Shown here piece after piece: positions 16,602-25,515 of a stretch of DNA of 64,000 nucleotides. Both the position numbers and the translations under genes were made by a program. The notes under the pieces were generated by a model. It saw nothing but the letters and a program-made list of their open reading frames with translations, had not been told where the DNA came from and ran no database searches. Every line of letters starts with the position of its first letter. Position 1 is the first letter of the stretch. The stretch is taken from the NCBI GenBank assembly GCA_937974245.1, contig CALJKV010000040.1, positions 20,266 to 84,265 on the forward strand, read 5' to 3'. The stretch is from an uncultured Chloroflexota bacterium (GTDB lineage: Bacteria; Chloroflexota; Anaerolineae; Aggregatilineales; Phototrophicaceae).

Positions 16602-17804
16602 TCAGTCCTGCCGCTCAAAGATATTCACAACGCAGATTGTCCCGATCCCAGCGTGCGTATCGGTCAGGCCGCGTCTTGCATTGTGAATCTGCCGTTCGGG
16701 GATGACTTCGCCCCACAACTGCTGCACCACCTCAATCGCCTGGGCAATCCCTGTCGCCCCGACGGGCGCACCGCGTCCGAGCAGACCGCCGCTGGTGTTG
16801 ACGGGCAGCGCTCCGTCATGGTCGAAAATGCCGTCAGCAACCGCCGGGCCACCCTGGCCTTCCGGGACGAAACCCAGGTCCTCTACGGCCTGGATTTCCA
16901 CACCGCTGTAGCTGTCATAGAGTTCCGCAACATCAATTTCCTCCAGCGGGTTGGTGATACCGGCGCTCCGATAGGCTTGTTGAGCGGCGGCGCGTTTCCC
17001 GGCAAAATTAGTCAAATGGGGATAACGATCACCCAGGCGCATGGTGTCCGTCCCGCATCCGGTCGCGGTGAAGGCAACCGGAGGGCGCTCTGCAAACCGT
17101 GAACTGCGCTGCCTCGCCCAATCCTCGGTTGCCAGCAGCAGCGCCGCCGCCCCGTCACTCAAGAGGCTGCAATCGAGCAGCGTGTACGGCTCTGCGATAG
17201 ACCGGGAGTTCAACACATCGTCAATGCTGATCTCCATCGGCCTCTGGGCGTAAGGATTCGCAGCGGCATTGCGGCGGTTGCGGACGGCAACATGCGCGAA
17301 CTGCTCGCGTTTTGTGCCGTATTTCTCCATGTGAACCCGCATCATGGCCGCGTAAAAGGCCGTATAGGTTCCACCGACCATCATCTCCCAGTCCACATCG
17401 GCGGAAAGCGCGAATAACTGATTGGCCGTCTGCGATGCAATGCTTTTACCGTTGGTTTCGCAGCCGTAAACCAGGATCGAATCGCACAGGCCGCTTTTGA
17501 CATAGGCCCAGGCAGTGCGTAACGCCAGTGCGCCGGTTGCCCCGCCCCCTTCTACCCGCACATTCGGCGTAGGATTCAAGCCCAGCGTATCATGCAGAAT
17601 CGCGCCGAGCGTCATCTGCCGGTTAAAATGATCGCTCTCATAACTCGTCAGGCCATGTTCGACAGCGTCCAGGTTCTCGATTCCGGCATCTCGAACACAG
17701 TCCAGCACGGCTTCAACCGCCAGGTCACGCACGTTACAGTCTTCCCGGTTGGAGGCAAAGGGTGTCAGGCCAACGCCAATGACCATAGGCGTTCGATCAG
17801 TCAT
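16602..17804 (-). CDS. Thiolase-like (SCP-x/Ltp type) protein lacking the nucleophilic Cys
   Basis: 400 aa with a thiolase fold: VIGVGLTPF at the start, VEGGGATGALALRTA where thiolases carry the acylation Cys (VEaaCASG), ELYDSYSGVEI and NTSGGLLGRGAPVGATG near the end. The Cys position is Gly, so classical claisen chemistry is unlikely. DUF35-partnered Ltp-type retro-aldolases also lack thiolase chemistry and rely on Tyr residues such as that in the xLYD motif, which is kept here. It overlaps the end of the aldolase gene by 8 bp and precedes the DUF35 gene by 3 bp, so the two are made together. Acyl-CoA aldol cleavage is the preferred reading. Confidence 0.85.
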   Translation of the reverse strand: MTDRTPMVIGVGLTPFASNREDCNVRDLAVEAVLDCVRDAGIENLDAVEHGLTSYESDHFNRQMTLGAILHDTLGLNPTPNVRVEGGGATGALALRTAWAYVKSGLCDSILVYGCETNGKSIASQTANQLFALSADVDWEMMVGGTYTAFYAAMMRVHMEKYGTKREQFAHVAVRNRRNAAANPYAQRPMEISIDDVLNSRSIAEPYTLLDCSLLSDGAAALLLATEDWARQRSSRFAERPPVAFTATGCGTDTMRLGDRYPHLTNFAGKRAAAQQAYRSAGITNPLEEIDVAELYDSYSGVEIQAVEDLGFVPEGQGGPAVADGIFDHDGALPVNTSGGLLGRGAPVGATGIAQAIEVVQQLWGEVIPERQIHNARRGLTDTHAGIGTICVVNIFERQD

Positions 17805-18792
17805 CGTTCACATCCAGTTCGGGATAGTGCCGGAATGTGTCTGTTGTAACAGCCGGCAAAATCTCTCTGTAAAAGTTCTGCCAGGGAATACCATAAGTCC
17901 TGGTAATGGCATTCAGCAGGGTCATGCGTGCGCGCCCGGTCTCGCGGAACCACTGCTGCCGGGCAGCGGGGTCGCTGATCATGGCGGCGTCGCCCCACAG
18001 TGCCCGCCCCACAATAAAACCGGAAGCCCCCGCTTTGCAGGCAATTTCAAGCTGCCGCGCGAAAACGTTAAACGGTACACCGGCGCTCAACAGAACCCAG
18101 GGGGTATCAATTGTCGTAGTAATCGCTTCGCACGCTTCTAACCAGACTGCCGGATTCGGTTCTTTTTTCACATCCACCGGGAACTCCAGTTTGAGGACAT
18201 CAACACCCATCTTCGCTATCCTGCGGGCGGCTTCTGCAACCAGCCCGCCGGGAATATCAGCGGGTGACTTGTTCGCATGGTAGATTATTGGCTCGGCATA
18301 AAAGGGGATTTCCAGCCAGGTGCATTCCGTCACCACCTGCCGGACAACGGCTTCCTGCCGGGCGGCATGGTCAGGCTGGTATGGGTTGTAGTAAAAGAAC
18401 AGCTTGACCCCATCAGCGTTCATATGCTTGATCTTGGCGACGTTCCAATCCGGGTCAATTTCGACATCCAACGGCATGGGATTCAACTGGTAGTCAGCTT
18501 TTTCCAGTTCGACCAGCAGCCCTTTTGAGCCGAGATTACACGCTTCAATCGCCTGGAATGCGCCATAAACGGGATCAAGCAGTACGCCGCTGACATCATC
18601 AATCAACAGGCTCACCGCCTGCATTTTAAAGGCAATCAGATCGGAATCGGCAACGGTGGCCGGGGATTGTGGATTTAAGACACGGCGCAGCGCGTCCTGG
18701 TGATCGAGTGCCAGAATGTTGAAAAGGCCATCCTGCGTACTGGCCCGCTGCAGAGCGCGATATTTACCCATCGAGAGAGTTTTTAGTGTCAT
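17797..18792 (-). CDS. Class I aldolase, LacD/YihT-like (tagatose-bisphosphate aldolase family)
   Basis: 331 aa from the ATG at 18792, which overlaps the ALDH stop (TGATG); an 18-bp longer GTG start is less likely. The sequence has LALDHQDALRRVL near the N-terminus, DGVKLFFYYNP, DVLKLEFPVD with the probable Schiff-base Lys, and LLSAGVPFNVFARQLEIAC plus GFIVGRALWGDA at the C-terminal phosphate end. The family includes tagatose-1,6-bisphosphate aldolase, sulfofructose-phosphate aldolase and related transaldolases. In this operon it would split a phosphorylated ketose made by the isomerase, epimerase and DhaKL into DHAP and an aldehyde. Confidence 0.85.
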   Translation of the reverse strand: MTLKTLSMGKYRALQRASTQDGLFNILALDHQDALRRVLNPQSPATVADSDLIAFKMQAVSLLIDDVSGVLLDPVYGAFQAIEACNLGSKGLLVELEKADYQLNPMPLDVEIDPDWNVAKIKHMNADGVKLFFYYNPYQPDHAARQEAVVRQVVTECTWLEIPFYAEPIIYHANKSPADIPGGLVAEAARRIAKMGVDVLKLEFPVDVKKEPNPAVWLEACEAITTTIDTPWVLLSAGVPFNVFARQLEIACKAGASGFIVGRALWGDAAMISDPAARQQWFRETGRARMTLLNAITRTYGIPWQNFYREILPAVTTDTFRHYPELDVNDD

Positions 18793-20306
18793 CAGTTCGT
18801 TTTCAACCACACACTTTTGACTTCCGTATACAGATCAATAGCCTCTTTACCCATCTCACGCCCATAACCACTCTGCTTGTAGCCACCAAAAGGAGAGGCT
18901 GCCTCGGTGTCGCCCCAGGTGTTGATCCAGATCGTCCCGGCCCTTAACGCCTTCGCCAGTGAATGTGCTTTGCGGACATCGGTTGTCCACAGACCCGCCG
19001 CCAGGCCAAACTCAGTGTCGTTGGCGCGGCCAATGATTTCCTCCACATCATTGAAGGGCATAGCACAGACCACCGGCCCGAAAATTTCTTCGCGGCTGAC
19101 CCGCAGATCGTCGGTGATGTTTGTAAAAATAGTTGGTTCGATGAAATAGCCATCCTGGAGCAGGCCGCCCATACGCACACCACCTGTTACAGCCTTTGCG
19201 CCCTGTTCCAGAGCTTCGTGTACATAACCCATGACCCGCCCCAACTGTTCATCACTGACAACCGGGCCGAGATCGGGCTGCTGCTGCCCCATCCCCGGCC
19301 CGACTTTGATCTTGCGAGTCTCCTCTTTCATACCCGCGATGACCTGATCGAATACACTGCGTTCGATATACAGACGCGAACCCGCGGTACACGATTGGCC
19401 GTTGTTGCCAAAAATCGCCCAGGTTGACCCCACGATTGCCTGTTCCAGATCCGCATCGGCAAATACGATATTCGGGCTTTTGCCGCCCAGTTCCAATGAA
19501 ACACGCTTCAGATTGCCGACTGACCCCTGCACGATTTTGCGGGCGACTTCCACACTGCCGGTAAACCCAATCTTGTCCACACCATGATGCTCGACCAGCG
19601 CCGCCCCAGCCTCTTCGCCATAACCGGGCAGCACATTGAACACACCCGGCGGGAAACCCGCTTCTTCGGTCAACCTGGCAAGATACAGGGCGCTCAATGG
19701 AGTCTGTTCGGCGGGTTTGACAATGACGCAGTTGCCCGCTGCCAGGGCCGGGGCAAACTTCCACGTCGCCATCAATAACGGATAATTCCAGGGGGAGATT
19801 AACCCGACTACGCCGACTGGCTCGCGCAGGGTATAGTTAAACATCGTGTGCTGGCTGACCGGGATGGTGCTGCCTTCAATCTGACGCGGCCATCCGGCAT
19901 AGTAATACAGGTGATCTGCCGAGAGCGGTATATCTACGGTGCGCGTCGTCTCAAAGGGCTTGCCATTATCCAGCGAGTCGAGCTGCGCCAGCACAGCAGC
20001 ATGTTTTTCGATCAGTTCCGCCAGCCGCCAGATACATTTAGAGCGATCCGCCGGGGACATCTTCAGCCACCAGTCGCCTGTATCGAATGCGGCACGGGCT
20101 GCTTTGACCGCTACATCTACGTCGTCTTTCTGGGCGCGCCCGACCTGTGCCAGCCGCCGACCGGAAGAAGGGTCGTATGTCTCAAAAACTTGCTCCGAAC
20201 GCGGCGCAACGTAACGACCACCCATATAGGGCATCACCGGCTGTGACAGAAACGCCTTGACTTCCGGCAGCAGCGGGATGTAGGTTTCCGGGAGAGAATC
20301 TAACAT
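18792..20306 (-). CDS. NAD(P)-dependent aldehyde dehydrogenase
   Basis: 504 aa, full-length ALDH superfamily. The nucleotide-binding and oxyanion residues lie in SPWNYPLLMATWK; the catalytic Glu is in LELGGKSPNIVF and the nucleophile is Cys306 in NGQSCTAGSR. The C-terminal PFGGYKQSGYGRE is typical of betaine/phenylacetaldehyde-type enzymes. It oxidises an aldehyde to an acid in the cytoplasm. Directly upstream of the aldolase (1-bp overlap), it probably handles the aldehyde fragment of the cleaved sugar. A second ALDH at 33297 belongs to a different operon. Confidence 0.92.
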   Translation of the reverse strand: MLDSLPETYIPLLPEVKAFLSQPVMPYMGGRYVAPRSEQVFETYDPSSGRRLAQVGRAQKDDVDVAVKAARAAFDTGDWWLKMSPADRSKCIWRLAELIEKHAAVLAQLDSLDNGKPFETTRTVDIPLSADHLYYYAGWPRQIEGSTIPVSQHTMFNYTLREPVGVVGLISPWNYPLLMATWKFAPALAAGNCVIVKPAEQTPLSALYLARLTEEAGFPPGVFNVLPGYGEEAGAALVEHHGVDKIGFTGSVEVARKIVQGSVGNLKRVSLELGGKSPNIVFADADLEQAIVGSTWAIFGNNGQSCTAGSRLYIERSVFDQVIAGMKEETRKIKVGPGMGQQQPDLGPVVSDEQLGRVMGYVHEALEQGAKAVTGGVRMGGLLQDGYFIEPTIFTNITDDLRVSREEIFGPVVCAMPFNDVEEIIGRANDTEFGLAAGLWTTDVRKAHSLAKALRAGTIWINTWGDTEAASPFGGYKQSGYGREMGKEAIDLYTEVKSVWLKTN

Positions 20307-20321
20307 GAGTATCCTTTAGAG

Positions 20322-21077
20322 TTAAACCTGCTCGGCCAGTTCCAAAGCAACCTCATACACAGCCTGATTGCTGTTATCCAGCGCTTCCTGACCGCCCGGC
20401 GGCAGCGGGTCGAGAAATCGTCTGCCGCGTGTCAGGTCATCCCAGACCACGACCATCGAAACGGCAGGCATATTGAAATGCCGGGCAACGGCATATGTGG
20501 TAGCCGTTTCCATCTCAACCGAAAGATAACCCGCTTTGTGCCAGGCTTCCATCATCTGCGGGGTCTCGGTAAACAGTGACGACCACGTGACATGCGTGCC
20601 ACGATAGGTAGTGTGTCCGCGAGATTCAAGCTGTCTCTGCGCCGTCTCCAGCCATTGTGATGATCCCAGGACGGCATCGGGTGTGCCGTACATATGCGCC
20701 ACGCCTTCGCGGCATATCGCCACGTCCGGCAGGATAATATCGCCCGGCTTGAGATGCGCCTGCAACCCCCCGCAGGTACCAATCTGCACGGCGAGTTTTG
20801 TCCCCAACACGCCGAACAGATGGATAATTTCGACGGTGCGTGCCGCACCGTAGGCCATGCAGAAGCCGATTTTGCGGTCTTTCCAGCGTCCCCAGAAAAT
20901 ATCCGGGAACTTGAGTTCGCACACATCGCTCAGATAACCCAACCGCCATCCAGTGCGCTGCGCCCGCCACCAACTGCCCTCAACGATGATGACATCCGGC
21001 ACGTCCTGGGGCGCGAGTCCCATCGCCCCTAGCCATTCCTCTGCCTTTATATCCATAATGGAACGAAATTCAGCCAT
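20322..21077 (-). CDS. Nucleoside phosphorylase (PNP/UDP family)
   Basis: 251 aa. The phosphorylase fold is indicated by AVQIGTCGGLQAHLKPGDIILP (phosphate and ribose site) and SVEMETATTYAVARHF, the signature Met-Glu that contacts the ribose. Such enzymes phosphorolyse N-glycosidic bonds of nucleosides to ribose-1-phosphate and a base. It lies between the GH42-like gene (8 bp) and the ALDH gene (15 bp). It is one of three enzymes in the operon aimed at N-glycosidic bonds, hinting that the imported compound is a nucleoside-like glycoside. Confidence 0.85.
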   Translation of the reverse strand: MAEFRSIMDIKAEEWLGAMGLAPQDVPDVIIVEGSWWRAQRTGWRLGYLSDVCELKFPDIFWGRWKDRKIGFCMAYGAARTVEIIHLFGVLGTKLAVQIGTCGGLQAHLKPGDIILPDVAICREGVAHMYGTPDAVLGSSQWLETAQRQLESRGHTTYRGTHVTWSSLFTETPQMMEAWHKAGYLSVEMETATTYAVARHFNMPAVSMVVVWDDLTRGRRFLDPLPPGGQEALDNSNQAVYEVALELAEQV

Positions 21078-21085
21078 GAAGACCT

Positions 21086-23284
21086 CTATTCCAGCATGAT
21101 GATGGTGCCATCTTCCGGTGGGAGTTGGATGGAGAATCGGGCGCCATCGTCGGTAGTGAACGGCACACCCGCACCTGAAAACAGGTCAGTGGCACGAGCC
21201 GGATTGATCCCTGGAATCGTGATGGTCAAGTCAACTGTGCCTGTGCCGTGATTGTTGACCAGGACGGCGTGCTGGCCTTCATGGGTGAGCAGGTGGGTAT
21301 CCACGTAATGCCGCGCATAGTCCATCTGCGGGCTGTCCAGCAAGACATCTTTGTGAACGCCACAATAGCGCATCAGGTTATCGAAAAACTGCCGGAGTGC
21401 CGGGTCCCGATATTCCCAGAAAGCCATATCCAGGTGAGTCGCCATCAGAATCGCCTGCCCCTTGCCATGCTGCCGCCGGATGATTGCGGGCGTGCCATCC
21501 GCAAAATGGGCCAGGACTTCCACGTCATCTTGCAGGTCGAATTCTTCACGGTGCCAGTATCCAGTGATGCGTTCGGCGTCAATCCCGGCAAAAAGCGGAT
21601 TTTCTGGTTTGACGACCAGGGTGATACGGTCATGCGGTTCGCGCTGTACCTCGATGTAGGTCTCCTTTGCGCCGAATAATGCCGTCAGACCAGCGCCGGG
21701 ACGATCATTCCAGACCCACCCTTTTTCGTCCACGTGGCCCAGTTTGGCACAGCCGATCAGCGTGCCGCCGTTTTCGACGTAACGAGAAAGGGCATCCGCG
21801 GATGCCTGCGGCAGGTGCATAACGAAGGGCAGGAAAATCACCCGATAATCTGCCGTTGCCGTGTTCAGGAAACGGGGCTCAACAAATTGAAGGGTGTAGC
21901 CCGCTTCCCACAGAGCGGTATGCGTCCCGCGTAAAGCCCGATAGAGGAATTTCTCATTGGCCTGTCCATCCAGGACGATGACATTTTCGTGACTGTGATA
22001 AACCGCAATCTGCGCGGCGGGCGGCAGCGCATCCAAGAAGAAATCTTCGTGCGATTTGATAACGCGGCAGATTTCGGCGGCGGCATGATACCGTTCAGTG
22101 GGTTCGCCGTGAAAATCCACCAGCGCCCCCCAGGTCAGCGGGAGAAAGTTCCAATCCCGGTAGCCCTGATAGAGCATACACTTGGCACCATGCCCGATAC
22201 AGTTAATGTTAAAACGCTTGATGTCTTTCCCGGTGGTGGCGAAGTTTGGCCCGGCAGAAAAGCCGCCAATCGGCCCGCTTTCAAGCTCCGGGACCCACAT
22301 GGTTTTATCATTATGTCGCGCAACGGAATACGCGAAATCGAAAAACCAGGATGAGAATGCCGGGTCTTTCCGAAAATCATGCTCAGATGGGTAAATATCG
22401 TGGCCGATAATATCTGTAATGCCGCCGATATCCCAGTGATTAGGTTCATTACGCGCGCCCAGGTCAGGCCGCAGGCAGTCATACAGGTTGTGCATGGTGA
22501 TCTGTGTGTCATCATGCTTTTTGATCAGATTATGCTGAAAGCGCACGAAATCCGCGATGGACTGCTGGACAAAAACCCGAAAATCCAGCCATGCCGTATT
22601 GTTTCCCCATTCGGCAGGCATTGAACGCGGCGGTGTGATCTGGTGCCAGTCGTAATATCGGTAGTGCGTCGGGTCCCACGACCAGGCATGGTTGAGCGTG
22701 TCAATATCCTCATACTTCGCCCGGACATACTCCCGGAACAGCCGCGTGCAGTGATCACAATAGCACCAGTATCCATAACGGCGCGGATGCGAATGTTCGG
22801 CTTCCGTGAAGGCCGTCATATGCCCGATCTGGTTGTCAATCTGCCAGCAGTACAGTGCCGGATGCTGGCTGTATCGTTCGAGCAGCAGACTCAGGTAACG
22901 AGTCACTTCATTTTGCAGGCCGGGATTGTTCACACAGGCCCAGCCCCATACCGTGTTCGTCGGGTATTTCATGCCCTCGCGAGAAACCCGCTGTAAGTCA
23001 GGATAGTGTTCCAGCATCCAGATTGGCGGGTTACAAGACCCGGTACCCAGGACAATCTGAATATCGTGCGCGGCGGCAAGCCCAAACGTGCGATCCAGCC
23101 AGTCCCATTCCGGTTGTCCGCGTCGTGGCTCAATATAGTCCCAACTGGAAATCAATTCCGCAGTACGCATCATGTTGAACCCGGCAGCGCGCATGTTCTG
23201 TATATCCCGCTCCCAGTCACCGCTGTCATGCGTAGGAGGATAGTAGCTGGAACCAACCGGGAAATAAGGCATCCGTATTTTCAT
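21086..23284 (-). CDS. GH42-like beta-galactosidase-family protein with Gln at the acid/base position
   Basis: 732 aa with the GH42 architecture: a TIM barrel starting FPVGSSYYPPTHDSGDWERD, a trimerisation domain and a C-terminal beta domain. A GH42 Zn-binding Cys cluster appears as YWCYCDHCTRLF. The nucleophile Glu is probably Glu333 (PELESGP). At the acid/base position, where the family has DNE, this protein reads WQIDNQIG with Gln152 (CAG codon 22831-22829). Loss of the acid/base carboxylate is seen in plant myrosinase, which cleaves substrates with good leaving groups. The neighbours act on N-glycosides, so an activated or N-linked glycoside is a possible substrate. No signal peptide; cytoplasmic. 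Confidence 0.88.
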   Translation of the reverse strand: MKIRMPYFPVGSSYYPPTHDSGDWERDIQNMRAAGFNMMRTAELISSWDYIEPRRGQPEWDWLDRTFGLAAAHDIQIVLGTGSCNPPIWMLEHYPDLQRVSREGMKYPTNTVWGWACVNNPGLQNEVTRYLSLLLERYSQHPALYCWQIDNQIGHMTAFTEAEHSHPRRYGYWCYCDHCTRLFREYVRAKYEDIDTLNHAWSWDPTHYRYYDWHQITPPRSMPAEWGNNTAWLDFRVFVQQSIADFVRFQHNLIKKHDDTQITMHNLYDCLRPDLGARNEPNHWDIGGITDIIGHDIYPSEHDFRKDPAFSSWFFDFAYSVARHNDKTMWVPELESGPIGGFSAGPNFATTGKDIKRFNINCIGHGAKCMLYQGYRDWNFLPLTWGALVDFHGEPTERYHAAAEICRVIKSHEDFFLDALPPAAQIAVYHSHENVIVLDGQANEKFLYRALRGTHTALWEAGYTLQFVEPRFLNTATADYRVIFLPFVMHLPQASADALSRYVENGGTLIGCAKLGHVDEKGWVWNDRPGAGLTALFGAKETYIEVQREPHDRITLVVKPENPLFAGIDAERITGYWHREEFDLQDDVEVLAHFADGTPAIIRRQHGKGQAILMATHLDMAFWEYRDPALRQFFDNLMRYCGVHKDVLLDSPQMDYARHYVDTHLLTHEGQHAVLVNNHGTGTVDLTITIPGINPARATDLFSGAGVPFTTDDGARFSIQLPPEDGTIIMLE

Positions 23285-23295
23285 GGATGATTCTC

Positions 23296-24393
23296 CTAAG
23301 GCGCCCGGTTCAGCTTGGTGAAGAAATCCCGGAAAATCTCATCCCGGTTACAACCGTAGGCTTCACGCATCAGGTGACGGCTGTCGTCCCGCCTGTAATA
23401 CAGGTCATTGGTCAGGATTGGCGAGTGAACGAGGTGCGAAGGCACCCAATCCGGATTCAACAACCAGGCGATATTGATAACATCCCAGATAATCCAGGTG
23501 CGTCCGAAATACTCGTTAACGCCGATCATCGGGTGGATGGGATTATGGGTATACAGATGGTACAGATAGTCCCCGATTTTTCCTTTCCCCTTCACCCACC
23601 GTTCCATATCAGGCAGGGATAACTTCAACTGCTCGCCAATGTAATAGCCGGGCAGATATACATGCGGCACGCCACAATCAAACAGCAGGCGCGATGAGAT
23701 AGCATCCTGCATGAGGTTAAGGGATGCCATGTGGGAAAGAAACTCGACATGGGATGGATACGAACTCGTCCACAAAATGACAATCCGTTTGATGATTTTC
23801 GGCTGCATCAGGATGGCCGAGGCGATATTGGTTAAGCAACCTATCGCGGCAATATACAGCGGGCGCTCATCATCCGCCATCGCCCGTTCAATGATGAACT
23901 CGGCGGCAGGACTCCGTATCGGCTCATCAGGCGATGTCAGATACCCAGGAGAACCTCGGAAGACTCTGCCAGACGTATCTTCATCCAGCAGGTCAAACAC
24001 TTTCAGTATCTCCAGGTAGCTCAGTTCCATGCCCTCGTCGGGGTCCACAAAGCGAATATCGTGGGGATTCATGCCATTTTCGATCATGCGACGGGCCGAG
24101 ACGGCATAACGCATGGCAATATCCGGCATGGCTGTGCCGGCATCCGTGCCCAGGTTCTGCTTCAGGGCGTCGTAGGCTGCCAGAAGCGGCTTGCGATGAT
24201 GGCGGTGCGAATACGGTTCGGCCACCACGCCTTCGATGTCAAAAACATCCTGCGAGAGCAGCGCCCAGGCGATAGCGTACTGGTCGTCAATTTCGTTATG
24301 GGTGTCGGTGTCAATAAGCAGCCGGATTTTACCCGACGGCAGTTCAAGGCGCTGGCGCATTTCGGCCTGTGTGAGCTGTGGAAACTGTGGCAC
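23296..24393 (-). CDS. Inosine-uridine nucleoside hydrolase-like protein
   Basis: 365 aa from the GTG at 24393, chosen because AGGAG lies 8 nt upstream; longer starts run far into the preceding gene. Nucleoside hydrolases split the N-ribosidic bond using Ca2+ held by an N-terminal Asp cluster; here the motif is IRLLIDTDTHNEIDDQYAI, in place of the usual DTDPGIDDA. The middle has PLYIAAIGCLTNIASAI (family signature ALGPLTNIA). The C-terminal region keeps WDVINIAWLLNPDW, matching the family's terminal Asp motif. Neighbours: ADP-ribosylglycohydrolase upstream (38 bp) and the GH42-like gene downstream (11 bp). Confidence 0.87.
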   Translation of the reverse strand: MPQFPQLTQAEMRQRLELPSGKIRLLIDTDTHNEIDDQYAIAWALLSQDVFDIEGVVAEPYSHRHHRKPLLAAYDALKQNLGTDAGTAMPDIAMRYAVSARRMIENGMNPHDIRFVDPDEGMELSYLEILKVFDLLDEDTSGRVFRGSPGYLTSPDEPIRSPAAEFIIERAMADDERPLYIAAIGCLTNIASAILMQPKIIKRIVILWTSSYPSHVEFLSHMASLNLMQDAISSRLLFDCGVPHVYLPGYYIGEQLKLSLPDMERWVKGKGKIGDYLYHLYTHNPIHPMIGVNEYFGRTWIIWDVINIAWLLNPDWVPSHLVHSPILTNDLYYRRDDSRHLMREAYGCNRDEIFRDFFTKLNRAP

Positions 24394-24431
24394 GGTGGGT
24401 TCTCCTAAAATCTCTGATGAAAGAAGGATAT

Positions 24432-25514
24432 TTACAGCAGCGCCCCCAGGTCGCCTATATTGATGCGGGATTGTTCGTAATCCTTCACGATCAACTCCGT
24501 GAGTTTCACCGAATAGTCGTGCATATCCACTGCAGGATTGCCGGAGATCACCGGCTGTATCCACTCCACCGGGATTCCGTCAACACCGTTGAAAGCCCCG
24601 GCCAGCGCACCGGCCACACTGGCATAACTGTCTTTATCGCGCCCATACATGATTGCACCCATGATTGACTGTTTGACATCTCCCTCTGCCGCGACAAACA
24701 TCGCCAGAGCGACAACCAGTGTATGAATGGCTTCGGAAAACAGGTGTCCCCATTCAAGAATAGCCGTCAGAGGTTCACGGATAGCGAAGACATCGCGTTC
24801 GCGCCGGGCGATTTCCAGTGCCTTATCCAGAAACTGGATGTTCGGGTCGTAGCGCCATTCGGTGTTGTGCCAGTGACCGCCCTCCCGCCGGCGGGAAAAG
24901 CGCTGGTGGGCAGTACGAGCCGCATCAATGATGCCATCTACCGTCGCGCTTGGGCGCATCGCCTCCGCGACTGCGGCGACCAGCATGGCGGAACTGTTTC
25001 TGGCATATCCGGCTGTCAGGAACGCCAAATCATAGCCAAGCTGGTAAGCCTCATCGGGACGGCACGCGGTAATCAGGCCCAGCGGAGAGTTTGCCATCAG
25101 GGAGCCGTTGGTCGGCTCACCTCCGAAGGCTACTTTGTCTTCACCCCATAGCGCCTGCATATAATATTCTTCGACAAAACCTTCGTGCATGGAGTCCGGC
25201 GCGTGATGGTACGCATCTGCCAGCACCAGCGCCAGATCACCGGGGCGGGGTTTGCCGCCTGCCCGGAAAATCGCCTGACAGTGCAGGTGTTTGAGGCGTG
25301 TATCGTCAGTATATGCGCCTATACCATCCCCTTCAGCAAACTGGGCATGATGAGCCGGGGGGCGATTATAGGGCACATAACGATCCAGGTTGCCACCATA
25401 GGTCTCGCGGATAGCTTCGGGCGTCATATGTTCGACTGGGCCGCCAAGCGCATCGCCAATAGCGCCACCTAACATGCAGCCATACACTTTTTTGAACAGC
25501 GCGGTTTTCTGCAT
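24432..25514 (-). CDS. ADP-ribosylglycohydrolase (DraG-like) family protein
   Basis: 360 aa from the ATG at 25514, immediately after the ABC ATPase stop. The family's binuclear-metal motifs are recognisable: GCMLGGAIGDALGGPVE, AYTDDTRLK (usual TDDT) and GRDKDSYASVAGALAGAF (usual GGDtDt..AiaGa). Members remove ADP-ribose from proteins or hydrolyse other N- and O-ribosides. Here it sits inside a catabolic operon beside nucleoside hydrolase and nucleoside phosphorylase genes, so action on a small ribosylated metabolite is more likely than protein de-ADP-ribosylation. Confidence 0.88.
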   Translation of the reverse strand: MQKTALFKKVYGCMLGGAIGDALGGPVEHMTPEAIRETYGGNLDRYVPYNRPPAHHAQFAEGDGIGAYTDDTRLKHLHCQAIFRAGGKPRPGDLALVLADAYHHAPDSMHEGFVEEYYMQALWGEDKVAFGGEPTNGSLMANSPLGLITACRPDEAYQLGYDLAFLTAGYARNSSAMLVAAVAEAMRPSATVDGIIDAARTAHQRFSRRREGGHWHNTEWRYDPNIQFLDKALEIARRERDVFAIREPLTAILEWGHLFSEAIHTLVVALAMFVAAEGDVKQSIMGAIMYGRDKDSYASVAGALAGAFNGVDGIPVEWIQPVISGNPAVDMHDYSVKLTELIVKDYEQSRINIGDLGALL

Positions 25515-25515
25515 G

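Noticed and set aside
19252..19764. Minus-strand 170-aa frame inside the aldehyde dehydrogenase
   Set aside because: Same-strand frame shifted within a gene whose catalytic motifs are intact.
10556..20306. Assignment of the isomerase/aldolase/ALDH set to sulfoquinovose breakdown
   Set aside because: The three families fit, but no sulfoquinovosidase or sulfonate exporter is evident, and the N-glycosidases and DhaKL are not part of that pathway.
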